From Calycina herbarum (taxonomy: Eukaryota > Ascomycota > Leotiomycetes > Helotiales > Pezizellaceae), in assembly GCA_001414485.1 (NCBI GenBank), contig LLEY01000029.1, positions 310,001 through 374,000 of the forward strand: DNA of 64,000 nucleotides, written 5' to 3'. Of the stretch, positions 1-10,812 are shown piece by piece. A model generated the notes under the pieces. That model was not told where the DNA came from, searched no databases, and worked only from the letters and a program-made list of their open reading frames with translations. Made by a program: the position numbers and the translations under genes. Position 1 is the first letter of the stretch; each line of letters begins with the position of its first letter.

Positions 1-108
1 AAGATGTCGTAAAACACAATCACCAACCGCCTTTTCAAGTATGCGGTATATGTGGCTATTTTTGAAAATGTAGAAAGAGAACAACAAGGAGGCGGTTTTA
101 CGGCCTAA

Positions 109-495
109 TCATTGAAGTTTGAATATTCGTAGTGTCTGTGGAAAAAAGGCTCGTATATCCCACTCCTTCACTTCCGTACTCTCTAGGTCCTCCCTATATT
201 CATGGGCACATGTGGAATATATAGTGCCAATTCGTTCCCTGTAACCATCAGTAGTAACTTTCAACACCAGGTTTTCCGACGCTTTCGGAGCCCCTCCGTC
301 GTCGAAGACCAAACATTCGAACTCGTCTTGTTGTAATGCCCGATGGAAATCCTCCTGTATGTTTTCTTCTGAAAGACAGAGTACCCAGAAAAGTGTCACT
401 GGGTTACCGACATCATCATCTGTCCTCAATCTCACACAGTATTCTCCTGCCTCGCACACAAATCTTAATTCCATAACCCAAGCTTTAACCTGCAA
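109..495 (-). pseudogene. Hypothetical protein, 3' exon beside a transposon insertion
   Basis: An open frame of about 127 codons on the minus strand has no ATG at its upstream edge. Instead it begins just after TATATTGCAG, a good 3' splice site, so it is probably a last exon. The protein is acidic and not repetitive, and I do not recognise its family. Only 44 bp upstream lies the TA target site of the 6.7-kb TIR element starting at 540, so the rest of the gene has been pushed past 7258 or lost. A coding-like minus-strand exon at 7579-7812 may be the other part, but I found no splice pair joining the two in frame. Without the upstream exon I treat it as a disrupted gene; it could also be a short intact gene with a non-coding first exon. 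Confidence 0.45.
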
Positions 496-626
496 TATAG
501 GAAGATACTTTTCAAGCCTTAATGAATCATTGCTTGCTACAGTCAGTTGCGAGTTAAGCTTGAATTTGCCTACTTTTTTTATAATCCGAGCGTTTTACGT
601 ACCGTAATCGTGCTTAGGAGGCTGTA

Positions 627-1088
627 TGTAACGAAACTCAAACGAACTAAACAAAGATGACTAAGTCTCGAAGGTTGGTATGCAGGTAAGAAGTACAGAT
701 GCGCCGGGTTGTTCACTTGGAAGTGAACTCGTTACTTGTATCAAAGATGTCAAACAAGATGATAAGATTGATAACTAAAGTTGAGCACGAAGCTCCTATC
801 TAATGGCAGACGTGCCAGTCTTATATAGAACCTTTCGTTTGTGTTGGAGTCCTCCTTGGCAGGAGTCCCGAAGATGGAGTCCGACTCCATTTCCAGGGCT
901 CCTCAAAACTGGACTCCATCACCTGACTATTCCTAACCGAGTCACGTGATATAACTGTAATGAGATCCTAGGGTTGTATGTCTTACTACATCCAATCCTT
1001 TCTTCCTTTCAGGGTTACAATAGTGCTCGTCCTGTCAGGACGTCGCCTGGACTTCACTTCGTCACATGCTGGCACGTGATTCGTGACA
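627..1088 (-). repeat. Solo LTR (462 bp), not RIP-mutated
   Basis: The sequence begins TGTAACGAAAC, ends ATTCGTGACA, and is flanked on both sides by the identical 5-bp direct repeat CTGTA (622-626 and 1089-1093). That is the signature of a retrotransposon LTR left after recombination between two LTRs. Orientation is set by the TATA-like CTATATAAG, which reads on the minus strand. Unlike its surroundings it keeps normal CA/TG content. It is homologous to 1789-2251, 60547-61004, 61135-61579 and 63314-63760. Confidence 0.9.
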
Positions 1089-1139
1089 CTGTATAGAAAA
1101 TTAGCTAAATAACTACTTATTCGATTAATACTACTATAC

Positions 1140-2660
1140 GTGTAATATTAAGGCTTTTAAAGATATATTCTAATCCTTCTATATATATAGTTCTACTATA
1201 GTATCTTAAATTAATCTCGATCGTTATACTACGATTAAAATAGCGATTCGAGCTAGAGTAAGATATAATAATACTAACTTTATAGAGATAGCTAGAGAGT
1301 TTAAATATAGTAGTATATCTATATATAATATTAAATAAGAGCTCTTAGTAGAAGTAGCTCTTACTTCTTATCCTTGTTATAAAGCTAAACTAGGAACTAG
1401 AACTGCTTAGAATACTACAGTAGAGGCGTTTGTTTAAGAGCTTCTAGTACGAGATAATAAGCTTATAGTAGATAAGGTAGTAGATTATATATATAACGTA
1501 TTCGATCTTTAGCTCTCGAAGTAGTAGATTTATAGAATATATAAGAGTATAGAGATATTATATAAGAAGTTAGACTACTTCGTAAGTTAGTAAGATCTTT
1601 AATTAATATAAGTATAGAGGGATAAATTAGCTAAGTAGAAGAGAAAGAGACTTATATTCCTTAATAAATCTACTTCTAATAAGGCTACTAGTACGCGACG
1701 ATATAGATAGGCGCTAATTAGAATAAGAGCGTGCTCTAAGAGGTAGTTAAAGTAATTAAGAGTTTAGAGCGTATTACTAGTATATATATATCACGAATCA
1801 CGGTATACGTAGTAAGTAGTCTAGACGGCGTTCTAATAGGATAAGGTATAATATCTAGGAATAGAAGGTAACATAGGAGGGAATCAGTAATACGAAAAGC
1901 ATTTAGGGATTTCAGGATCTTACTATTATAGTAATATTAGAAGTCACGTGCGGTCATATAACGTGATCGCCTACATCGCTCTGATCGCTTTAATCGCGAG
2001 CGACGTAAGCGATACAAGCGATATAAGCGATGTAATTAGAATAAAGGTTCTATATAAGACTAGCACGTCTACTATTAGATAGGAGCTTCGTACTTAACTT
2101 TAGTTATTAATCTTATTATCTTATTTAACATCTTTAATATAAGTAACGAGTTCACTTCTAAGTAAACAACCCGGCGTATCTGTACTTCTTATCTATATAC
2201 TAACCTTCGAGACTTAGTTATCTTTGTTTAGTTTGTTTAAGTTTCGTTATAATATACTCGATAGATAGCTATCGCTTATTATATTCTAGGGAGTAATTAT
2301 AGCTAAGATATTTAAGAAGTAGTTAGAGGAAGATATCCTATTATAGTATAATAGAGTGCTTAGTAATTAAGATATAATTATAATAGATAATTACTCTATC
2401 TACCGAAGCTTATAAGTAGTAGAGATATATAAGAAGAGAGAGGTAATAGTAGAGTACTTACTACTATATTATCTTTAATTTAATCTTATTAAATTAAGCT
2501 TTAAAGACCTTAAGACCTCTATCTACTAATACTATAAATAAGCGTATATCTCTCTTAATTATAATAGCTTTAAAGGCTTTTTATAAGAGTAAATACTATA
2601 TATAAGTAAAAGAGAGAGCGTGAAAAAGAGAGCTAAGAGGTACTTTAAAAATTACTTTTA
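1140..2660 (+). pseudogene. Tc1-like (DDE_3) transposase relic, split by a solo LTR
   Basis: Reading through RIP-type stops (CAG to TAG, CAA to TAA), the plus strand gives a Tc1-family N-terminal part (about 1200-1770), including RLIFLNKSTSNKATSTRRY, which matches the catalytic-core segment normally reading FLDES-N. After the LTR at 1789-2251 the same protein resumes (2262-2660) with IIIIDNYSIYRS, equivalent to the second Asp motif (MDNASIHRS), and later FNLIKLSFKDLK, equivalent to the DFNPIE motif of the catalytic Glu. The LTR sits exactly between these halves. Both end residues of the catalytic triad are mutated and many stops are present, so it is dead. I could not fix the ends of the element it belonged to. 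Confidence 0.7.
1789..2251 (+). repeat. Solo LTR (463 bp), RIP-mutated
   Basis: Inverted relative to the copy at 627. It starts TATCACGAATCACG and ends AGTTTCGTTATA (terminal TG and CA both converted to TA by C-to-T and G-to-A changes). The direct repeat ATATA flanks it at 1784-1788 and 2252-2256. It interrupts the Tc1-like transposase relic at 1140-2660. Confidence 0.85.
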
Positions 2661-5506
2661 TAATATTAAATAAATTATATTATATATAATTAATTTAAAG
2701 AATTATACTTAAACTATATTACCTTAAGCTACTTCTTCTCTTATAAATATTCACTTCTCTTATATACTCTCTACTAAGCGTAACCGTTCTAAAGGTTACT
2801 ATTAGAATTAAAGCTATTATTATATTAATTTAAGAAAAGTAAGAGATATATAAGTACTCTATAATCGTCTCTAAGAAGCTTATATATATAATCGAAGTAA
2901 GAGGTCGTTCTTTTAAGAAAGCTATAGAATATATAATCTCTAACACCTAAGATAATAGTAGGACGCTCTCTAATACTCTCTATATATATATCTACTATCT
3001 TATACTAATATTCGATATTATATATAGGTTTTTTAAGATATAAGAAGTAAAGGTAAGTATAATCGTTTTACTCTTATAAAATTAGTATAAAAGAAGAACT
3101 AGATAATAAAGTAAATATATAAATAATAAAAGTATCTCTCTCTTAAACTATACTCTTAAAACGTCTATTAAAGCTTATATTTAGTATATATTTATAAAAG
3201 CTAATTTTAGTATATAGTTATTAATATCTAATATTATTAATTTAGTAGTTTTTCGTATATAGCAATAAGGCTCTATAGGCGCTAAACCTAATTAGGCTAC
3301 GGCTCTACGGTGCTAAACTCTCTTAGTAAATTTTAAATATTAAACTACTATACTCTTACTAGACGTTCTAGTAACCTAAAATCTTTAAAAAATTATAACA
3401 AATCTATTATTTATTAAAATAAGCTAGTTCCTTCTTTATAAGCATAAATAACACTATAAAGAATCGATATTATAAGTTAAAAAATTAATTATAATTATTA
3501 AAGATTTCTCGATTCTTCTCTCTCTCTAGTGTAAGCCTTCTAAATTATATCTATAAGATCTTATATATTCTTATTCTTATTATTATCCTTATCCTTTCTT
3601 CTACTACTACTTATATTACTTTTAAGATTAATAATCGTCTCTCTTTTATACTCTTAGACGTCTTTTAGAGGCTTTTAAAGAGGCTCTTTTTAGGTCTCTT
3701 TTTAAGACTCGTCTTAGAACTCGTCTTAAAGCTCTTATATAAATCTATCCTCTTTATATACTCTCTTAAAAGTACTAATATCCTTAGATAACGTCTTCTA
3801 TATACTAAGAGCGATATCTAAATATACTAATTCTACTATATTTAATTTATAAAAGTCTTTAAAGCTTAGGAATTGTTCCTAAGCTACTTAGATATAATTA
3901 TTATATACTTAAATACTAAATTAAGAAAGATTATATATACCTTTATACTATACTTAAAGTATATACTATAACTCTACTATAGACCTTACTTTATACTTAT
4001 TATAATCTATAGTACTTAAGAGACGATAGAAGAGAGCTATAGGTTACTTAAATAGCGTTATAAGTAGTAGAAGAGAGCGTAGAAGTATAGGCTCCTTAAT
4101 AGCGTTAACTCTTAAATTATCTCTAATAACTACTAGAGAATTAAAGTATACGTTTAAAGATATACTATATCCCTTACTTATATATACTAGCAGAAGTGCT
4201 ATTATATCTCTCTTTATCTCTTCTTTTTTATTTATATATATTAAATTTGTAATAACAAACGTAGAAGGAGTAGTTGTTAATCCCTAACCTTTATATACTC
4301 TCTTCGTCTATAACTTTATATCTAAATACCTTATTATATAGTAATTAAGAGTAGTAGGTTATATATAGCACGTTCTAGAGAAGTTAGTATACGTATCTTT
4401 AGTATACTTAAAGTTCTTTTGAATCTCTGTCGTTACTCCTAGTACTTCTACTTACGACGCTCTCTTAATCGCTAAATCGTTAAGCTACCTACTCGTTATA
4501 TTAGAGCACGCTCTCTTCGCCTTTTATACCTTCTTTTAAGCATTCCTTTTATCTCTCTTTCTCTTACGTAAGAGAGACGCCGCCGCCGCCTTCTGCGCTG
4601 CCTTCTTATCTATATACCTCTAAGCTTTACTATCGTTATTACTTAAAGATTCGATAAAGAATAGATTACTCTTATTACTTAATTCGTTTACTACTTTGTT
4701 ATATATATTAGTAACGCTCTTAGGCTTTTTAGTACTCTCCTTCTCTAGAGCCTTTATAGCCTTTAAATTAATAAGATTATTTAGATCGTTATTTATACTA
4801 TAGTATACTACTAAAACGTACTAGATTATCTTCTCTCCGATTACCTTAGTATACTCTAGAGCCTTCTTAAAGTCGTCCTAATCTCTCTAATTACTAATAT
4901 CGTGTCTTTTAGAATCGTTTTTTACGCCTTAAATAGCTGTTTAATAATTAGAATCTTAGCGCTTTTAATTACGTCTAAAATAGCTATTAATAAATCTATC
5001 TACTACTCTATATATATTTACTACTATATACGTGAAGTCTACTTCTCGATCCTTAAGCTCTAAATTTAAGAGCTTATTAAGAGTCCTCTCTTATATACTA
5101 TCTACGTACGTCTTTACCTTAATTACTATAACTAGCGCTTTTAAGATATTTAATACTTTAGAGAGGGTCTTCTTTCTAGGAGTCTTTTAAGCTTTATTAC
5201 TATTACTCTTAGTAAGCTCGGTAGATAGAAAGGTTCTCTTCTTTTTAGACTTCGCTGACGAGGCTATAGAATCCTCCTCTTTAAAGATTAATATATATTC
5301 AGCCTCCTCTTTAGCTTCTTTTCTCGCTCTTACCCTCGCCCTCGCCCTCGCCGCTACTCTCCCTCTCCTTTCTCTTATCTGGTATTTCTCCTCTCTTTCG
5401 GTATCGGCTCTTTCCTCCTCTATATATATCGTATTATCTTCCTTAATCGATTATTATAATTTAGCGGCTTTAGAGAGAGAGGCAATTAAGAGTATACGAG
5501 AGCCTA

Positions 5507-6878
5507 TAGTACTAGGTGATAAGTCTAAGCTATTTAAGCGAGCGGCGGGTTCTCCCACTATTACCATCTCTACAAAAGAGAGTGTATCACAAGTAATATA
5601 CACTGGAATTAGATAAGAAGTTGCTACAAAGAACCCCTCAGGTCTAGTCTATATCATAAGCTATCTAACTTAAAAAAGTAATTAAAAATAAGCCTAGTAC
5701 TTTGTATACCACCTATCCGCCGCGATACAGGCCTCTATTCTAGAGGGCATACTCTTATAGAGACAGTCAAAGGAGCTTTTATCTAAAGTATCCCAGGCTG
5801 CTTATAGAGCACTTTCAAGCCTTTGCCTTGAATACTCACTCTTAGAAGTGTCTACAGCTATATCAGGGAACATCTTAAAGACTCTTACTTTAAGGATCCA
5901 CCAAATGTGCTCGATCGGGTTAAGATCCGGGGAGTAAGAGGGCCAATTCTTAACTATGTCGATCCCATACTTTGCAAACCACTCTTTAACCTTACTAGTA
6001 GTATAAATAGAGGTATTATCTTATATAAAGAGATACCCCCCGCCCTCCTCCTCCAACTTCTCGAACTGTGGTTTCACTTCCACCTCGAGGACCTCTAAGT
6101 AGCTTTCCGCCGAGTACCTATGCTTCGCAGACTCAAAATCTCGATCCATAATATAGAGATTAGATCGCGCGTTATCCTAGAAGCAACCCTAGACCATTTC
6201 CCGGTTCCAAACCTGGTTCGTAGTACGGAATACCCATTCTGCTCTTTTACCCCGCCCCCGCTCTACCGAACACTCATCGCTCTAACATATTAAGCCCCAT
6301 TCCTCCTTAGTTATATGCCTCCACTTTAGACACTATACTAGACGTTTAGCAGCATTAACCGCGGTGAGTAGAGGGCGGCGTCTAGCCCGCCAGTTCGTGA
6401 TACCGTTGTCGCTGAGGATCGTCTTAAGGGTAGTCGTCTTAAAAGTAAGCTGGCATGCTGTAATGACCTGTGCGTAGGTGTCCTTAGGATTAAGTCGGAC
6501 GTGTCGTAGCACATGTCGTACGTCTGCTTCGGAGTATTCTTTTGGCCTACCCATTCGTGGTAGGGAGTCGCCGTCGATGCGGAAGTCGTCGAGGGAGAGG
6601 GTGCTTCGTACTGCCCCGCGGGAGACATCGAGGACCGTAGCCATCTCTTTTTCTTTGGCTCCCTTGTAGGCCATGCCAGCGATGCGGCCTCTTTGGTAGG
6701 GTGATAGTTCGTAATTGAAGTCTCTTGTCTTCGAGATGTCAGCCAGAGGCTTACGGATTGGAGGCATATTGAGAAAGATTTGTGTGTAGGAAAGAAGAAG
6801 GTTGGGGAACGCGTCGCGTTATTTAAGTGGGTTTTACGCCGCTCGCTTAAAATGGCTCAGACTTTCCGACTGGTACTG
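5507..6878 (-). mobile_element. Tc1/mariner element (1372 bp) nested in the 6.7-kb element
   Basis: The ends are imperfect inverted repeats of about 45 bp: the right end reads outward CAGTACCAGTCGGAAAGTCT and the left end is the RIP-mutated counterpart TAGTACTAGGTGATAAGTCT. Both share the inner block TTTAAGCGAGCGGCG (left about 5527-5541, inverted at 6837-6851). TA flanks both ends (5505-5506 and 6879-6880). The length and the single transposase frame fit Tc1/mariner. Its DNA is far less AT-rich than the 1-5.5 kb stretch beside it, so it arrived after most of that RIP damage or suffered less of it. Confidence 0.85.
5694..6767 (-). pseudogene. Tc1/mariner DD34E-type transposase, inactivated
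   Basis: The ATG at 6765-6767 opens an intact 144-codon N-terminal part with helix-turn-helix content (YQRGRIAGMAYKGAKEKEMA, then a second domain ending NWRARRRPLL). The frame continues to a stop at 5694-5696, 358 codons in all, but with several in-frame TAG codons from about 6335 downward. Catalytic landmarks remain: SDECSVERG (first Asp), FIQDNTSIYTT (second Asp) and SPDLNPIEHIWW (the LNPIEH motif holding the Glu). Several stops lie where the family has Trp (VWGCFW becoming V-stop-GCF-stop) or Gln, as RIP would produce on either strand. It cleaves and pastes its own TIRs at TA sites when intact; this copy cannot make a full protein. Confidence 0.85.
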
Positions 6879-7258
6879 TAGTACTGTTAAAGGGCTCTTA
6901 CTAGGAAGGCGTGCTTCTAGAGCCTTTAAGCTAGCTCTTACTAAAGCTCCTATATCGATTATAACCTTCCTTAGTAGTGGTGGTAGTAGTAGTATATCGG
7001 TGGTAGGAGAGGGGGCTTTTTTAGTAGCTTTTTTAGTAGCTTTTTTAACTTTAGGGGGTGATTTAGGTATCTCTGGCCTAGGGCCTTATAAGCGCATATT
7101 CCTAGGCATATTAGAGTATCAAAGGTATCAAGAACAAGGCAATAAGTGGTTATTTAGCTAATATTTCTATAGGGCCTCCTAGGCACGATTACGGTACGCA
7201 AAACGCTCGGATTATAAAAAAAGTGGGCAAATTCAAGCTTAACTCGCAACTGACTGTA

Positions 7259-7812
7259 TAATTAAGAAGCATTATCGAAAGAACAAAACCGTGCAGAAAG
7301 AGATAGACTGGAACTGCGCATCAGAGGGACAAACTAGCATTCTGAAGGGGCTCATCTCGCGGAGTCTATACTTAGAATGGAGGGGTCAAAATACGGGCTC
7401 CCCACCATCTTGGTTTGAAGGGGACCTTCGGCTAATTTTAGCCACACTCAAGCCAGCTTCCAATGGGCTGGATGGGAGCCAACAACGAATCCCGGTACGG
7501 AGGCCCAAAAAGGGTCCTGGATTTGAGAATGACATACTCTGCATCTGCAGTTTACAAAAGAGTCCGCCTGGTAAAGCATCACGTGAGTCTATATAGAATA
7601 GTGGCTGTAGTTTTGTTGCACATCGCACAACGGCTGCAAAGCAGCCTCCCATCTTCAAACGTCTTTTCGGTACTATCGTACAATCTCTGTAGATCTTCCA
7701 CGAGCGACATCTTGTGCACGTGCTCGAGAAGATCTTCTCTCCCGTCGTTGTAAATGCCATGTCGGAGACGGAGGTTGAAGCCATTGCCTCTGAGCCGTCT
7801 GCTAAGCGTCAT
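7259..7812 (-). pseudogene. Hypothetical protein fragment (exon about 7579-7812)
   Basis: A minus-strand frame opens with ATG at 7812 and runs 77 codons to a stop at 7579. It has coding-like composition with an acidic helical part (REDLLEHVHKMSLVEDLQRL) and a Cys-rich end (CSRCAMC). It stops 320 bp from the transposon edge, and the sequence between is not clearly coding. Its position and strand make it a candidate upstream exon for the 109-495 frame on the other side of the 6.7-kb element, but that link is inference. I do not recognise the family. Confidence 0.4.
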
Positions 7813-8296
7813 AGAGAGTTCTTGGAGGATTGGTAGAAAGTTTTGTCCTCACTATCTCCGCAACAAGCGATGAAAATAGGTTGAACTAAGTCATATGGAG
7901 AATGCAAGATGTTGTTTCACACGTTCTATTGAAATATAAGCGATGAAAATCGCAACTTCGCATCTAGTAAATCGCCAACATAATGGCATCAACAAGTCAC
8001 ATTATTTAATCAGGTTATTTAATCACGTGAGTATTTATCTCTTATGCCTGAGGCCTAAATAGAGGATTGGCGTTCTGGAAAGAGCGTCGACATTGGCCGA
8101 GACCTTTCCTCAACTCATGTCAATCTCGATTCTCGTTCAAAATTGACTATATTAACTTATTACATTGCGAATTATAGGGGATGACTATGCGTAAGGATCT
8201 ATTTTAAATAGGATGAGGTCTAGACTAAATCAAAACGTTTAAAAGCTATTTGCTTGGAAGAGATGACAGTGAATGCGTGACTTGACCATGATGTTA
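7813..8296. other. Intergenic, nothing recognised
   Basis: No coding frame or repeat structure stands out between the two minus-strand hypothetical frames. Confidence 0.5.
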
Positions 8297-8767
8297 TCAA
8301 TCTTCCTTATCTTCATCCCTAATAACCCACTCCTCTTTGTCACAAATTCTCCTCGCTGCGAGCCCCGTGATCTTGCCCTGAAACGCATGAACATATTCAT
8401 CATAGTTCTCACCCTTAGAACCATGCTTTCCGAAAGCGTGCGCATACGCCAATAGTCTATCCAGCAAGTCCTCTCCTTCTGCAATCTGAAACCTCCAGCA
8501 CACATCCGCAGCGTCATCGTCCTCAGCAAGCAAGACATCGATATCGTAGGTCTTTTTACCTGTGTGGTTGGCGCTTGGGTGCTGATGTGTTACTCGAACA
8601 GCGAATAACTGGTTTGGGTCACTTCGCTGTATGTTGGTGACATGAACAAGGGTTGCGACCTGACTTCTCAAGGGATTCAGCTGGGTACATAGTGGCCAAC
8701 GACGGAGTTTGTGCGTCAATGTCCTTGGGCTCCTTTGAAAAAGAGGTGACATGTATTTAAAAAACAT
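8297..8767 (-). CDS. Hypothetical protein, 156 aa
   Basis: A single open minus-strand exon from ATG at 8767 to a stop at 8297. A later ATG (residue 6) is equally possible as the start. The N-terminal 40 residues are basic. The rest is a compact acidic domain with a DIDVLLAEDDDAADVCWRF segment, a helical stretch rich in Leu and Ala, and a strongly charged tail (IRDEDKED). There are no membrane segments or signal peptide. I do not recognise the family. Codon use and amino-acid balance look genuine and no competing frame is better. Confidence 0.55.
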   Translation of the reverse strand: MFFKYMSPLFQRSPRTLTHKLRRWPLCTQLNPLRSQVATLVHVTNIQRSDPNQLFAVRVTHQHPSANHTGKKTYDIDVLLAEDDDAADVCWRFQIAEGEDLLDRLLAYAHAFGKHGSKGENYDEYVHAFQGKITGLAARRICDKEEWVIRDEDKED

Positions 8768-9659
8768 GGCTATGGATATGGTCTTAGGATATAAAGAATG
8801 AAACGTGAAGTCTCTGTGAAAAGAATTAGATGCCAGGACGGACTAGCCACCAGCACCAAGGGAGAAAAAAATAAGAGTATTGAAGTTGAATGTCTGTAGT
8901 GTTGCTGCTTTCTGGGATGAGGGAGATGCATATTTATCGCTAGGTTGCTTTCATCAGCCTCACCTGCCCATCCATCATCCATTATCCAGTCATGCCTAAA
9001 GATTGCAAAACTCATAGGACCGGAAGGTTCCGACGTCTCTTGCCGGGAGCACGAACCTACAGCTACTGGTCGCGGGTTAATGTTACAATACGCATTGGCT
9101 TACGCCAAGCCTGCATGGGGGATAAGGTTTGCGAAAGCTCGAGCCAGTCGTTGTCTGCTGGAAGCCGCTCCCTAAAACACCTAGTGCACTTTTATCGCGA
9201 GGTTGTACTTCCGTGATGTTGGCTGAGAAAGTGTCCTCGGCGGCGGTTATCTTCGCGATTTAATTTGTTCGTTGTTCAATTCGGAACATGACTTAGTGGC
9301 GTTGTGTAGGGATCATGGAGGGTTGATCAATTGGTTCGCTGTCAAGCAACGAACCTAATCAATTGACCGAAGCTGCATCTACTACGATAATATCGATTAA
9401 AATACTAATAATATAAAAGATAATATTATTAGGTATTATAGTATTTAAATAGTATAAATAGTATATATTAAAGTAGGTTTCCAACAATATATCGTAGTAG
9501 TATAATATTCCAAATACTATCGACTATACTAATAATGATTGGCCAGCAAAGTCGAACTCTCAGCCTGTACGAGGCGCTGGCTACGAACCTTCGATCATGT
9601 TATCGGAGAGCTGATGAGAGTCGCACAAGAGGAGGAAAGGGGTTGTCGTCGTCGTCGTA
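8768..9659. other. Intergenic with a small AT-rich inverted-repeat insertion
   Basis: Mostly featureless. At about 9376-9510 an AT-rich stretch begins CTACTACGATAATATCG and ends in the inverted counterpart ATATATCGTAGTAGTATA, with very little CA/TG between: a RIP-treated foldback or MITE of about 130 bp. Just before it, 9323-9363 contains two arms around TGATCAATTGGTTCG and CGAACCTAATCAATTG that could pair. Confidence 0.4.
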
Positions 9660-10812
9660 GTGCGACAGTGGAACTATAGCAGTAAGGCTAGGAAAGCAGA
9701 GTTTTTACGACAGCGACAACAACAACAAAACCAACACGAAGACCTTATCTACAATCACTACACCACCCCTCGAGCCATATCTAGACAAAGCATTACAAGA
9801 AGACATAACCGACGCAGCGGACGAGACTTAGACGGACAGGAGGCGCTATTTAGGGGCGTCTACAACTCGTTTTATGACGAATTCAAGTCGAGGACAAGGT
9901 AGAGGTTATGTAAGACCAATTTATAGATTATAACAATAATATATAGTATATTCCACCGAAGGCTCGATAAGCGTAAGACCTTGACCCTGGGGCAGGTGCC
10001 TCGTCTCCACCTGCTGCTGGAAGGGTAGCAAAGAGGGTATTCGGAGTACACGTATCTAAGAGGGAGAAACTCTGTCGAGGCGTCTTATACCCTGATTTAG
10101 GAGGGACTGCTCACCCCTCTCCTAGGATAGAGAGAACAATGCTCGAAGGCATACGTATGTCGGAGGAGGAAATCACAAATATAAGACAGAGGGGTTGGTT
10201 AGTGGTAGGCAGGAATAAGAGAGAAGCGTTAGATAATAATAGGCTCGTTCGATGGAGGAATGGGCACCCTATATTTAGATACGGCTTTTAAAGCGTATAA
10301 AGGTGCCTTTTTTAGCCGTCGAACAGATAGTAGAGATCTGTAGAGACAGAGAGGAGTGTTACGCCGGTTACGGAAGAGCGTGAACAGCTACCTAGACAAA
10401 CCTTGGAGCTGAGGAGGAGGGCAGGATGTTATAAGGCTACTTTGACTCGTCTCTGGAGCTCATTTTTACCTGAATCTCAAACAAATGACCAGTAGAAGTA
10501 CTGCTTGCTCTTAGAGCTTGGCCTACGGCCTACGCAGCGTAAGAATCATAATAATACTAATAATGATTAATGAACTTGAATTTCGTCTTAAGAAGTCTAG
10601 ATACAGATTTGTATTTCATTCCCTAGAGATTATCATAGAAGTTCCTGTGGAATCTCTCCCTGTTCTCCCAAGCTCAAAAGCCATGTTTTGCGCTTTTCGT
10701 ATTTACTGCTCTTGTCATATCGTTCGTGAAACTCGAGTAAGTAATAGAGGTTAAAAAAATCGCACCTAGGCTTTGGGGTCCCCTGAACAGCCGCTTGAGG
10801 GGTTTCTTGACG
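9660..10812. other. Non-coding or decayed repeat sequence
   Basis: Short, frame-shifting open stretches in a Gln/Arg-rich context (for example plus strand 9660-9902) and several purine-rich blocks look like a decayed transposon, but I cannot name the family and found no bounding inverted or direct repeats. No gene is supported. Confidence 0.3.

Larger units (their letters stand above)
3480..7100 (-). pseudogene. Long RIP-degraded reading frame of unknown function
   Basis: On the minus strand, once TAG and TAA are read as mutated Gln codons, a coherent frame runs from about 7100 to 3480, interrupted only by the Tc1 element (5507-6878). It is about 750 codons: a Thr/Ser- and Lys-rich start, a basic Arg/Gly/Glu-rich stretch (around 5300-5400), an Ala/Lys/Arg-rich segment near 4550-4620, and a more globular C-terminal third (about 3750-4250) containing YNLSQFSIQVYNNYI-like sequence when stops are read as Gln. 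No zinc finger, RNase H fold or known transposase motif stands out. It could be the transposase, or an accessory or captured gene, of the 6.7-kb element. The function call is left open; the existence of the frame is fairly clear. Confidence 0.5.
540..7256. mobile_element. Large (6.7 kb) TIR DNA transposon with nested insertions
   Basis: The left end CAGTCAGTTGCGAGTTAAGC at 540 is matched in inverted orientation by the right end finishing at 7256. The inverted repeats extend about 85 bp, to a shared GTACCGTAATCGTGCTTAGGAGG-like inner part. Both ends are flanked by TA (538-539 and 7257-7258), the Tc1/mariner/pogo-type target duplication. The outer ~54 bp are shared with the element at 37071-39443. 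Inside are a solo LTR at 627, a Tc1-like relic with another LTR (1140-2660), a degraded minus-strand frame of about 750 codons (3480-7100), and a Tc1 copy at 5507-6878. From about 1.1 to 5.5 kb the DNA is very AT-rich and nearly free of CpA/TpG, meaning heavy RIP. The element's own transposase is not recognisable; the degraded frame is the only candidate. Confidence 0.85.

Noticed and set aside
627..2251. Long terminal inverted repeats of a 1.6-kb DNA transposon (LTR copies at 627 and 1789 are inverted to each other)
   Set aside because: Each copy has its own, different 5-bp target duplication (CTGTA and ATATA), so they are two independent solo LTRs.
6802..7161. 119-codon plus-strand open frame
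   Set aside because: It crosses the right end of the Tc1 element (6878) and is largely simple-sequence translation (VAFLVAFL, GGSSS); the minus strand carries the degraded frame.
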